This document shows, piece by piece, positions 1 to 7,801 of a DNA stretch of 64,000 nucleotides. Below the pieces are notes generated by a model. It worked only from the letters and a program-made list of their open reading frames with translations, was not told where the DNA came from and did no database searches. The stretch covers positions 1-64,000 of the forward strand of contig CALSMY010000015.1 in assembly GCA_943787575.1 (NCBI GenBank), given 5' to 3'. Numbering within the stretch: position 1 is the first letter of the stretch; each line of letters begins with the position of its first letter. Both the position numbers and the translations under genes were made by a program. This stretch comes from an uncultured Opitutales bacterium (GTDB taxonomy: Bacteria > Verrucomicrobiota > Verrucomicrobiia > Opitutales > Seribacteraceae).

Positions 1-339
1 ACACCAGATGGTAATCAATGGGTGACTTTTGCAGCTGCTGATATCGCAGATACCCTTGATTTGGATATGATCTCTGTGGGCGTGATTACGCAGGCACTGG
101 AGAATATTTCTTACCTTCGGGCACAAAGTGGAGGGTCTCAATCCCGACTGGCGTTTAACCTTGAGTCACTTACCCAGCAAAAGACCAACATGCGAGCTGC
201 CCTTGGGCGGATTGTCGATGTGGATATTGCCGAGGAGTCAACCAACCTGGCGAAGTACTCGATCCTCAATCAGGCAGCTGCCTCGATGTTGGCTCAAGCC
301 AATGCGAGCTCGGATGTGGCCCTCATGCTTCTGCGGTAA
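1..339 (+). CDS. Flagellin, C-terminal part (cut by window start)
   Basis: The reading frame is open from base 1 (no start codon seen) to the TAA at 337-339. The visible ~112 residues match the end of a flagellin: a helix with LRAQSGGSQSRLAFN, then the conserved TNMRAALGRIVDVDIAEES block, and a hydrophobic end at ALMLLR. This is the C-terminal D1/D0 region, which packs in the filament core and carries the export and assembly surface. It is the only copy of the array whose visible part is undamaged. It lies upstream of two further flagellin copies (1036-2040 and 2316-3232) on the same strand. An internal GTG at 22 is not a real start, because coding similarity continues upstream of it. Confidence 0.93.
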   Translation, partial: TPDGNQWVTFAAADIADTLDLDMISVGVITQALENISYLRAQSGGSQSRLAFNLESLTQQKTNMRAALGRIVDVDIAEESTNLAKYSILNQAAASMLAQANASSDVALMLLR

Positions 340-1035
340 ACCAGGATACTAACCACCTAACTTAATTTTGATTCACGCAAAGCGATGAGACCAAGCACTC
401 AGGCAGATGTATCGATTTCGATACGGGAAGGAGGTTGCGGATGATCCCGCAACACTCCTCCCCGCCTGAGCGGTCTAGGTGTACTCATACACCAGTTCGT
501 TCCCTAACTAGTCACAAATGCATGTATATACATCATAAAGTACCTATTTTATATGAATATAGGAGTCGTGAGCGTGGGCATATGAATCCATTTTATATGC
601 CTCCTCTTCAGGGTACATTACCTCGTGTTCGGATGCTGTACCCACCTGGTATTGCAACCCTAATTCCTGATGGAAGTTCACCAACTACTGGTGGGTACGA
701 ATCGAAGACTATGTTGCATCGATCATGTGGTGCGCAGTGCATGTACTCTCATTCTCCATCTAGGCGTGTAAAGCCACCTCCAGGAGATAAGCGCATGCAA
801 GCATTGTGGATCCACCTGATCCCCCGCAATCATTCAATTCTATTCACTCTAACAGGAAGGATCGTCCTTTCTCATGCCCACCCTTGGGGGCGATTCCAGA
901 GGCATTGATGCCTTTGGGTAGAAAACAATTTTTAAGCAATTTCTTTCGCGTGGAAACTCACGTGAAGAAACTGGTCTCAGCACGGATGCAGAGACCTGTA
1001 AATAATAACAAAGTACCAAAATAAAGGATAATATC
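340..1035. other. Hairpin-rich intergenic region between flagellins
   Basis: This 696-base gap has no convincing gene. It does hold a string of inverted repeats: 398-404/464-470, 409-415/418-424, 434-440/447-453, 478-483/488-493, a palindrome at 522-533, 611-617/637-643 (arms GGGTACA/TGTACCC), 679-683/689-693, a palindrome at 806-815, 857-861/865-869, 896-905/908-917 (one mismatch), 947-952/959-964 and 973-978/991-996 with an inner GC/GC pair. None is followed by a clear T-run, so these are not ordinary terminators. The region could encode a large structured RNA, hold DNA-level recombination or protein-binding sites, or be the remains of lost sequence. A weak Shine-Dalgarno (AAGGA) at about 1023-1027 serves the next flagellin start. 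Confidence 0.5.
398..470. other. Predicted three-way-junction fold
   Basis: Three nested stems are visible. The closing stem is CTCAGGC (398-404) with GCCTGAG (464-470). Inside it sit a hairpin GTATCGA/TCGATAC (409-415/418-424) and a longer hairpin built on GTTGCGG (434-440) and CCGCAAC (447-453). The longer hairpin extends outward through pairs 425-433 with 455-463, with one bulge (454) and one mismatch. Almost every base from 398 to 470 can be paired. It begins about 60 bases after the flagellin stop codon. I cannot tell from one sequence whether it acts as RNA or as DNA. Confidence 0.5.
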
Positions 1036-2040
1036 ATGGCACTAACAGTATCAAATAACGGAGCCGTTGCAGCGGCTAGCTACTACCTCGGAAAAAATCA
1101 GGATGCATTACAAACCTCCATCAAACGTCTTGCTTCCGGCAAGAAGATTGTAGGCGGAGCACAGGACCCTGGAACACTCGCTGTTTCAATGAAGGTCAAT
1201 GCAGCAATCAACCGGTTGTCTGGGGCACAAAATAACATTCGGAACGCACAGGGATTCCTTGAAGTTCAAGATGGTTTGCTTGACACAGCAGGTAAGATTC
1301 GTCATGCGAATGTCTGAACTTAAGGGTTATGCAAGTCAGGATCCACTCAAAGGAGAACAGGATATTGCAAGTTATAACAATGAGTTTAAAGACTTGCAAT
1401 TCCAGCTCTATCAGATTTCCCAACTGGACTTCAATGGAATGAGTTTGTTTGCAACCACTCCACCAATGGGCGGTCGGTACTAACGACTGAAACTGTCAGT
1501 TTGAGGATGCAAATCACATGACACCCTTGGATCATACATTGATATTTATCACTAGTACGAAAGGTAGTTCGGGTCCAAAGTAAGTATTCATAAGTCTACT
1601 TCTATCTGCTCTCACACTTAAGCAAACCGAAGCTAGACTTATAATGCACAAGCTGCGATAAAGATGGTCATGAATGCATATTAATGCCGGTCAGCCCCTC
1701 AGAAACAACATTCTCTTACATTGCTGTCGATCCAGATGGAAGCCAAGGAGTATTGGACTTGGCAGATGTTTCGGCCGGCGTTTTCGAGCGTGCTTTAGAG
1801 AATGTGGTTTTCTTGCGTGCACAAACTGGAGGTGGTCTGTCTAGGCTGAACTTTCGCCCGTGAGAGTCCATCGCTACGCAAGAGACCAACATGCGAGCAG
1901 CGCTTGGACGTATTGAAGATGTGGACATAGCAGCAGAAGCAGCAAACTTATCGAAGTACTCAATCTTGATGCAAGCATCTGCAGCTATGGTAGCACAGGC
2001 CAATTCTCAGAATGATGTAGCGTTAATGTTGCTCCGCTAA
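1036..2040 (+). pseudogene. Flagellin pseudogene (second copy)
   Basis: The N-terminal ~88 residues read in frame from ATG 1036 and show the flagellin D0/D1 start (KRLASGKKIVGGAQDPGTLA). A one-base shift at about 1294-1303 moves the homology to another frame (MSELKGYASQDP... to about 1480), which then stops. The middle (1484-1700) has no sustained reading frame. The C-terminal part returns at about 1700-2040 (LRAQTGGGLSRLNF, TNMRAALGRIEDVDIA) but is broken by a TGA at 1861-1863. The ending ALMLLR is still recognisable. Two or more indels plus a nonsense codon and a scrambled centre make a functional product very unlikely. The C-terminal half is close in sequence to the first copy, so it probably arose by tandem duplication. 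Confidence 0.9.
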
Positions 2041-2220
2041 TTCACCTCCCGAATAAAATTAGCAGGATGAAGATGCAGTATTGTTACTTGCCCAACATGT
2101 TTGTGTTGGATTCTTGCAAGCCTTGAGTGCGAGCCAATGGATTCTGGCAAGCAGGCAATATCAAGGATGATAAATGCGTAAGCATTAATTGCCGCGTAGG
2201 ACTAACCGGTTCTGCGACTC

Positions 2221-2256
2221 CCGCCGGGGGGTACAACAATTGTACCCCCGCGGTGG
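2221..2256. other. Long GC-rich hairpin upstream of third flagellin
   Basis: The left arm 2221-2236 and right arm 2240-2256 can form about 16 base pairs with a single bulged G (2250) and a three-base CAA loop. The core is GGGGGTACAA/TTGTACCCCC. It sits 60 bases before the ATG at 2316 and after the end of the pseudogene. There is no T-run directly after it, so it is not a classic terminator. It could be a terminator of another class, an mRNA 5' stabilising stem or a protein site. Its arms include the same GGGTACA/TGTACCC pair seen at 611-643. Confidence 0.7.
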
Positions 2257-2315
2257 CAGGTAAAATTATTTTCGGGAAAGCATTCTAATTTATTATAGAA
2301 AGGAAGGTTACCAAT

Positions 2316-3232
2316 ATGGGTTTAACCTTAGGAGGAAATAATTCCTCATTTAAAAATATCCGCTATTTGAGTGATGCCAAGTCCAAGATGGATAAAAGCT
2401 TACTCAGGATTTCGAGCGGTAAACGCATCCTTACGGCTGCGGATGATTCAGGCGGATTATCTGTGGCCATGAAGTTGCAAAACCAAATCAATACAACCAA
2501 GGCTGCCCAGGGTCGGGTGGAGAACTCCAAGTCCTTTGTGGAAATGCAGGATACGGCTCTTTCCACCGCTGGAGACATCTTAATCGAAATGAGTTCGGTT
2601 AAGGCAAATTACGATGGCGGAGGGAGATAAATCCTCATCTGCCGCCCAAACTTATGCCTCTCAGTTTCGTGAACTACAGGTGCAGCTCGGTAGCCTAAAG
2701 TCGGAAAAGATTAATGGTGTGAGTTTGTTCAGTTCAGATTCATCGACCTCGATGACGGTCTATACGAGCACAAATGGTTCAGTGGTGCTTCGGTTACCTT
2801 GATAACCTGGACTTCATGTCGGCCGTTTCTCTGTCTACAGGAACTGCCTTTAGGAATTTAGGTGATGCAACAACTGCAGGCTCTGTCATACAGGATGGTA
2901 CAACCCCAGCACCATCAGCTGGAACTGCTGTTAGCATTAGTGATGTTTCCAGTAGTGATCTAACCACCATTACGGAACAGATTGCTTCCCTTCGTGCTGA
3001 GGCAGGTGGGGACTTAAGCACACTAGGTTTTGCTTCCGATTACCTGACGAATATGTCGGTCAATATGCAGTCGGCCCACGGGCGGATTATGGATGTGGAT
3101 CTAGCCGAAGAGAGTTCAAACTTCGCAAAATATAGCATGCAGTATGAAGCGGCAGCAGCTGCAGTTGCTCAGGCAAATGTGGCCATGGGTGCCGTGCTCG
3201 ACTTATTGCTGGGTTCAATTAATCGAAAATAA
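2316..3232 (+). pseudogene. Flagellin (third copy), frameshifted
   Basis: Flagellin homology runs the full length but in three frames. ATG 2316 is preceded by a good Shine-Dalgarno (GGAAGG). The N-terminal D0/D1 part (LLRISSGKRILTAADDSGGL) reads to about 2615 and is then shifted at a G-rich stretch (about 2613-2625). The second part (SAAQTYASQFRELQVQLGSL) runs to about 2790. After a second shift the C-terminal part (DNLDFMSAVSLSTG, NMQSAHGRIMDVDLAEESS) runs to TAA 3230-3232. Apart from the two shifts the sequence is well preserved, unlike the second copy, so the damage is recent, phase-variable, or a sequencing error. If repaired it would be about 305 residues, a normal short flagellin. Confidence 0.85.
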
Positions 3233-3265
3233 CAAGAGATTATCGCAATAAATCTTGCTGCTTTT

Positions 3266-3295
3266 CCGTCTCCGTAAAATTTTTTGCGGGGGCGG
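3266..3295. other. Hairpin after third flagellin
   Basis: CCGTCTCCGTAAAA (3266-3279) pairs along its whole length with the following TTTTGCGGGGGCGG (3282-3295), allowing G-T wobbles, with a two-base minimal loop. It lies 33 bases past the flagellin stop. The T-run falls inside the stem and not after it. It may end or protect the flagellin transcript. Confidence 0.55.
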
Positions 3296-3337
3296 ATAAG
3301 GCGGCTGGTCTAAGAATAATTAAGCCAAATAATTACT

Positions 3338-5236
3338 ATGAAAGATGAGGATATAAAAAATACAGAGCTTGTGGATATTCGCTCCGGTCTTACCCAAAAG
3401 GGCAAGGTAAGGACTGCGGTATTACTGGGACAAAAAAAGGGAAGGTCGGTGAAGTTATCACTGATCTTGGTAATTCTGTCTCTGCAGGCAAACCCATCCG
3501 CTTTTTGGATTTATTTAGACTCAGCAAAGACTGCTACACCTTATGATTGGTGTTCTCAATTTGCGAGAAACTTACGCACCAATGACGGTGTCCCACTTGC
3601 AAGCCTTGCAAAATTTGCACTGACTACGGGTAAGTCACTAAGCCCATTCAAGCAGGTCGAGAATGTAGATCCCCCTGAACCAAGTGCAGGCACCGCGATA
3701 GCGGGTGAACTTGTTAAAAACTTTGAAACTCTCACCCAGGCTGGTCCCAATGGTTCTTCCGCACCCCACCTCGTCTTAGCGATCAAAAACTTCTCGGACT
3801 ATTCCGATGAAATGCTCGCTTGGTTATCAGATTCTCTAAACCAGGTATTCAGGGAATCAAAATTTTTTAAAGGTTGTCGTTTTGTCTTTAGCACCCAGCA
3901 AATTTCTGATCGGGAAAAATCTTTCTTTAATTCTTTTGGCTTTGAAAAGGTTAACCTTGTCGAGGTGGAACCGGTCAAATCGCCAAGCAAGGTTGCATCC
4001 AAGGAAGAGGTTGAAACCAAAGATATACTATCTACCCCGAAAGCACCCAAAGATCCTTCCACAAATCTTCCTTTACCGAAATCCTTGAAAAAGAATGATT
4101 TATCCCCTAGCTTAAAAAAGGTATCAACTTTTACGACCGATATGGATATTAAGGATGCGGAAAAACTACTCTCTTCTTTTTCAGAGATTGAAAAGGAGTA
4201 TTTATTTCTTTCTTCCTACCCTACCCGAATAAGTCGTTACACCCTTGAACACTTTGAATCTGCCCGGCAAGCAGCACTAACTTATAATTGGTTAAGTCGT
4301 GCAAAGTCATTACACGCACACATTCGAGCAAGGACTTACTTTTAGATGACGATGTGCGCCAGGCAGCCAGAACCTTGCATGCCTCCGCATCTCCAGAGAA
4401 GGCTGAGCAATGGGCCACCCTTGCTTCTGTACTTGATGCTTTTCATGGGCTTTTCCCTCTGGACTCCTTTCATTGGGTTGCGATTAACCTGCAAGCTTTG
4501 AATTCTTTCGACTCGCGAATCATTCGAAGCTTATTTGATGCTGGTGATATCGATTCAGTTCTTCGATTTATTGAAGACTATAAGGATCTTTTGGTCGAAA
4601 AAGAATCCCGGTTATCACTTTCTGAGGAGGCGAAAATAGTTACCCGCAGGTATATGGAACTTAGTGAAAAGAGTTGCCTTGCCGGGTTTGATGATCGTGT
4701 GCGGAGCCTTTGGTTAAAAGATCAAGAACAACACAAAACCAAGAGGGCACAAATGGAAGTTGAGAAAAACAATGTAACTTCTGAGATCGAAGACACGCTT
4801 AACCAGGTTGCCAGTTTAAAAGATTTAAAAGAAAGCTTGGCGGATGATTTTCGTAACCCTGGCAGGAAAAGAGGCAGAGAAAATCTATTCATTTACAACA
4901 TCCCGTGCCTTGATTGTTATCGGTATTGGAACGGTGGGTGCAAGCTTGCTGTCTGATAGCATTGGATCATACCATGCTGCGTGCGGACTTGCCCTTACCC
5001 TGTTTGGTTTCTTTTGGCCAAATGTGGAATTAAAACGGGAGGCGGTAACCGCAGCTGGGCCCCGTTCCAACTTGGCAATTGAGACTCAGCACCGTTCACT
5101 TAATCACCGTATTGGAAGCTTGTGCAACCGCGTGCAGGTAATGAAGGGCAATTTGGATGCAGTCGAAAAAAAGTTGGTAAAGTTAGGAGATACTCCCCCG
5201 CCCTACTTAGAGGCTGAGACCGAAGGCACTAGTTAG
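3338..5236 (+). pseudogene. Unknown membrane-anchored protein, frameshifted
   Basis: One long gene appears to be split over two frames: 3338 to about 4335, about 4336 to 4870, then back to the first frame until TAG 5234-5236. The joins fall at short homopolymers (about 4330-4345, CTTACTTTTAG; about 4870-4880, GGAAAAG). Restored, it would have about 630 residues. The first third looks like an ATPase fold without its P-loop: a beta-strand FWIYLD, then HLVLAIKNFSDYSDE and CRFVFSTQQ, which resemble Walker-B and sensor-1 strands. A Lys/Pro/Ser-rich linker follows, then an alpha-helical region, a coiled coil (about 4740-4850), two membrane helices (RALIVIGIGTVGASLL and AACGLALTLFGFFW), and a short cytoplasmic tail. 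I do not recognise the family. Its place next to the flagellins hints at a surface or motility role, but this is only context. Confidence 0.6.
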
Positions 5237-5442
5237 TCTAATATTCGATCGGAATTAGAGAGAGGGGGGCTATAGCCAGCGTCCTTCCGTTTCTCCACGA
5301 TTAGTGGTATTGTGAAGAGATGATCCACTACTTATCCATTGTAATTCTAATCTGGTTTTTTTCGCACTGTGCAACAGGTGTTACATTATGATTTCCTTGA
5401 TGCACTGGATTGTGATCTGATTATTATTTTCAACTTTATACT

Positions 5443-5799
5443 CTAAGCAAAAGTCTTTCCGTTCCACCCCCAAAGATGGCGTGCTGATTCCTGGTATTCT
5501 ACATAAATCCGATCGACTGTTACCCCCAGTATTTCATTTAACAAGTTGGAGAGTTTATTGGTAAGTCTCTCGGTTAAGTCTGAAGAAAGTTCACCCACAT
5601 TTTTCACCTCCATGTATGCACATGGAGTATCATTGTCCTTGGCAAAACTTATTGATTCACCGGTACGCACAAGAACCATGACATATTCGACAGACTTTCC
5701 AATTTGCTCGGCAAGAAGATCAGCAGATTGAACATGTATCTGGTTGAGTACATCTTGAGCTACACTGGGGGTGGTTAAATGAATTTGTAGTAAGGGCAT
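5443..5799 (-). CDS. MIF-like tautomerase
   Basis: This 118-residue protein begins Met-Pro-Leu, leaving Pro2 as the N-terminal catalytic base after Met removal, as in macrophage migration inhibitory factor and D-dopachrome tautomerase. The pattern PCAYMEVKNVGELS in the middle and RIYVEYQESARHLWGWNGKTF at the end are the family's usual sequence features, and the length is normal. Homologues form trimers that tautomerise phenylpyruvate-like substrates; the natural substrate in bacteria is unknown. It stands alone, on the opposite strand to its neighbours. Confidence 0.85.
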   Translation of the reverse strand: MPLLQIHLTTPSVAQDVLNQIHVQSADLLAEQIGKSVEYVMVLVRTGESISFAKDNDTPCAYMEVKNVGELSSDLTERLTNKLSNLLNEILGVTVDRIYVEYQESARHLWGWNGKTFA

Positions 5800-5885
5800 G
5801 AGTTATTTGGGTTTTAAATGCTATAGATTTGATTGATGCAATTTACCTTCTCATTCAAGATAAGTTTTATCAACTTCCTAAGAAT

Positions 5886-5993
5886 ATGTCCTATCTGTTG
5901 ACCTCTGTTATAATCGTTACCCTGTTCGGCTGCCAATACGAGGTGGATCCAGAACCCACAGGCAAATCTATTGAGTCGACAGGTGAAGTTTAG
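5886..5993 (+). CDS. Small lipoprotein, 35 aa
   Basis: A short frame starting at ATG 5886 encodes a hydrophobic stretch ending in LFGC, a plausible lipobox, followed by a short acidic tail to TAG 5991-5993. After processing only about 20 residues would remain attached to lipid. Tiny lipoproteins of this kind are common in such genomes. It lies four bases before the next small frame (5998), which in turn overlaps the Smr gene, suggesting a three-gene transcript. The evidence is limited to the signal sequence and spacing. Confidence 0.5.
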   Translation: MSYLLTSVIIVTLFGCQYEVDPEPTGKSIESTGEV

Positions 5994-5997
5994 TAAA

Positions 5998-6141
5998 ATG
6001 ACCGGGAGGGAATTCCCTACAAAAAAGGCATTCCGGCAAGATATAAATAAAACCTATCATGATTTAGCTGACAGACCCTGGGTGATTGGCAAAGCCCCAG
6101 GAACCTTATCAAGACATAAACTTTTCTGTTTTTGGAAATGA
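5998..6141 (+). CDS. Small hypothetical protein, 47 aa
   Basis: ATG 5998 opens a 47-codon frame (MTGREFPTKKAF...) with a mix of charged and aromatic residues and the segment ADRPWVIGKAPGTLSRHK. Its TGA (6139-6141) overlaps the ATG of the Smr gene (6138) as ATGA, which is typical of translational coupling and is the main argument that it is real. I recognise no family. It has no signal peptide or membrane segment. Confidence 0.4.
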   Translation: MTGREFPTKKAFRQDINKTYHDLADRPWVIGKAPGTLSRHKLFCFWK

Positions 6142-6413
6142 ATGACGAGGTTTTTGAGATCCCGCCAAGCAACTCGCTGGACCTTCACCACTTTAAACCC
6201 AAAGAGGTTAAGGTTTTAATTGATGAATTTATATGGAGTTGCCAGCAAGCTGGCATTCTCGAGGCCGAAATCATTCATGGGAAAGGCGTGGGGAATTTGC
6301 GCGAACTTTCTCATGCGGTTCTTAAAAAACATGAAAAAGTTAAAAGTTTTCAGTTAGGAGGAGCGGGAAATAGCCAAAACTGGGGAAAAACATCTTTTGT
6401 TTTGATTGATTAA
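6138..6413 (+). CDS. Smr domain protein
   Basis: A 91-residue protein made of little more than one Smr domain: the LDLHHFKPKEV start, the IIHGKGVGNLRE loop (the conserved HGKG), and an end at GGAGNSQNWGKTSFVLID. Smr domains, first seen at the C-terminus of MutS2, bind or nick nucleic acid (branched DNA or RNA in ribosome rescue). Stand-alone copies of this size are common. I place the start at ATG 6138, where it overlaps the preceding stop, and not at the TTG at 6132. Confidence 0.85.
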   Translation: MNDEVFEIPPSNSLDLHHFKPKEVKVLIDEFIWSCQQAGILEAEIIHGKGVGNLRELSHAVLKKHEKVKSFQLGGAGNSQNWGKTSFVLID

Positions 6414-6469
6414 TGTGTGGACATCTAGGATGTTGAAATTTCCTCGCTCGTACTACAAACTTTGCGATT

Positions 6470-6829
6470 ATGAAACATTCGTCCTTGTTCCTTTTTAAAA
6501 TCTCTATCATTTCTGCCCTCTTTTGCATGGCTTCTTGTATGGAGGAAGAAAAATCAGTCACGCTGGGCACATCGGTACTCGACAAGGGTTTGAGTATGAC
6601 GAGTTCAAAAGCGGATAAATCCAAGGTCGAAGTATATTTAATAACCACTCAATCAGTTGAGGGTGAATTACTCGCTAAAGCACTTAATGTGAAAGGCCAA
6701 GAAATCGGGAGATCTAAACAGATCCTGAATTTAGGTAAAGACGATGCCAAACTGATCACCTTTACTTTTGATGCGTCGGTAAACCTCGATGCGGTAACTC
6801 GTTACATGTTAGATTTTCGAAAGAAGTGA
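6470..6829 (+). CDS. Hypothetical lipoprotein, 119 aa
   Basis: ATG 6470 opens a signal sequence (KHSSLFLFKISIISALFCMASC) whose lipobox MASC gives lipidation at about Cys22. The mature part of roughly 97 residues looks like a single small beta-rich domain (VEVYLITTQSVEGELLAKAL, ending LDAVTRYMLDFRKK). I recognise no family. It follows the Smr gene by 56 bases and precedes tRNA-Ser on the same strand. Confidence 0.7.
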   Translation: MKHSSLFLFKISIISALFCMASCMEEEKSVTLGTSVLDKGLSMTSSKADKSKVEVYLITTQSVEGELLAKALNVKGQEIGRSKQILNLGKDDAKLITFTFDASVNLDAVTRYMLDFRKK

Positions 6830-6882
6830 CTTTTATTGAAGCTTAGCTTTAAACCTTTTAGCGTGCAAGAGAATCTTTTCTA

Positions 6883-6910
6883 TCGTCACACTAAATAACA
6901 TATCTATAAT
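6883..6910 (+). promoter_or_regulatory. Probable sigma-70-type promoter of tRNA-Ser
   Basis: A perfect TATAAT at 6905-6910 lies 18 bases before the tRNA. A weak -35-like TCGTCA at 6883-6888 is spaced 16 bases from it. The position fits a transcript starting at about 6917. Confidence 0.5.
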
Positions 6911-6928
6911 ATACACACATATTTGACT

Positions 6929-7018
6929 GGAAGGATGGCAGAGTGGTCGAATGCGGCGGTCTTGAAAACCGCTGAACCGGAAACGGTTCCGGGGGTTCGA
7001 ATCCCTCTCCTTCCGCCA
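6929..7018 (+). tRNA. tRNA-Ser (UGA)
   Basis: The acceptor stem GGAAGGA (6929-6935) pairs with TCCTTCC (7008-7014), followed by discriminator G and an encoded CCA (7016-7018). The anticodon loop CTTGAAA gives anticodon TGA at 6963-6965, reading UCA codons. The long variable arm and the GGTTCGAATCC T-arm are as expected for a class II serine tRNA. The opposite-strand frame over this gene is an artefact. Confidence 0.97.
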
Positions 7019-7086
7019 TTTCTTGTTTGGTAAGCAATCTGTATTTCTCTTGCCAAACCTTACCCGAGGTCAAAAGGATTGGAGTG

Positions 7087-7776
7087 ATGCCAAAAGGTTT
7101 TCTTATTTATATGTGGATTTTTTTCTACGGGCTTTTCTGTTCTGGAAAGTAAGGAAGTACTTTGGTCGCGCAATATTGAGGCTCAACTTTTGCAGTCCAT
7201 GCTTCTTGAAGCTTATCGAGGTAAATGGTTCCCCATGTCTAATAAGACTATGCCATTTGATGAATTTAGGCTAAGTGGTGGAAGGTTACATAAAGAAGGA
7301 GCGAAGAGGCCTTTACCGGGTGGTATGCCCAGTTTGATGAGACTGATGAACCTCGCATGCTTTGTTCTTTTGTGGACGGGAAAAAAAATGGTTTCACTTA
7401 TTTATGGGATGACAACGGCACGCGCCGTTTCCAGGGGGAATATGTAGAAAATCAGAAAAATGGAGAATTTATGGAATGGAATGAACAATCAATCATAACC
7501 TCTCAGAAGAATTATTTAAAAAACAAGCTAGATGGCGATTATCTACTTTGGTACGACACAGGAAAAATCAAATTAGAAGCATTTTTCAAGTCTGGTCGTT
7601 TGATGGAGGCCCAGGGATGGTATCCCGATGGTAGTCCTTGTCCTTACTCTAAAGTAGTAAAAGGACGTGGAGTCATTCTAAGGTATGAAAAAAACTACCT
7701 TCCAAGTAAAATAAAGCCACCCAAGGATGCTGTTTTATTCCGTGCTTTTGGTGATTTACCGGAAAGAGATAAATAA
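7087..7776 (+). pseudogene. YwqK/MORN-variant repeat protein, frameshifted
   Basis: The gene seems to start at ATG 7087 with a signal peptide (GFLIYMWIFFYGLFCSG). It then shifts frame at about 7140-7150 to read ESKEVLWSRNIEAQLLQSML..., and shifts again at about 7307-7313 (HKEGAKRP to FTGWYAQFDE). The last 140 codons (7357-7776) are intact. They contain the pattern seen in YwqK and MORN-like proteins: GKKNGFTYLWDDNG, GEYVENQKNGEFMEWNE, NKLDGDYLLWYDTGKIK. These repeats form beta-strand units, often in exported or surface proteins. Restored length would be about 230 residues. Another broken protein with the same kind of repeat lies at 28293-28875. Confidence 0.7.
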
Positions 7777-7801
7777 CAATTAAAAGACTTAATGAATTGG
7801 G

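Noticed and set aside
395-474. Integron attC site for the structured element
   Set aside because: The expected GTTRRRY/RYYYAAC core pairs are not at the ends, and no integrase or cassette array is present.
435-908. A 157-codon open frame in the hairpin-rich gap
   Set aside because: Very rich in Pro, His, Arg and Ser, no recognisable domain, no good ribosome-binding site, and it runs through several inverted repeats. More likely chance absence of stops.
340-2315. Self-splicing group I or II intron in the flagellin genes (known from some bacilli)
   Set aside because: Flagellin 1 ends with a proper stop, and flagellin 2's interruption shows no domain V-like or P7-like core that I can recognise.
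2260-2316. Sigma-28 or sigma-54 promoter upstream of flagellin 3
   Set aside because: No clear TAAA-N15-GCCGATAA or TGGCAC-N5-TTGC match; AT-rich sequence alone is not enough.
7025-7058. Hairpin after tRNA-Ser (GTTTGGTAAG with CTTGCCAAAC) as a terminator
   Set aside because: Ten pairs but a 14-base loop and no T-run follow it; too weak to call a terminator.
6891-7073. Minus-strand open frame over tRNA-Ser
   Set aside because: It is the antisense of the tRNA gene, a common false gene.
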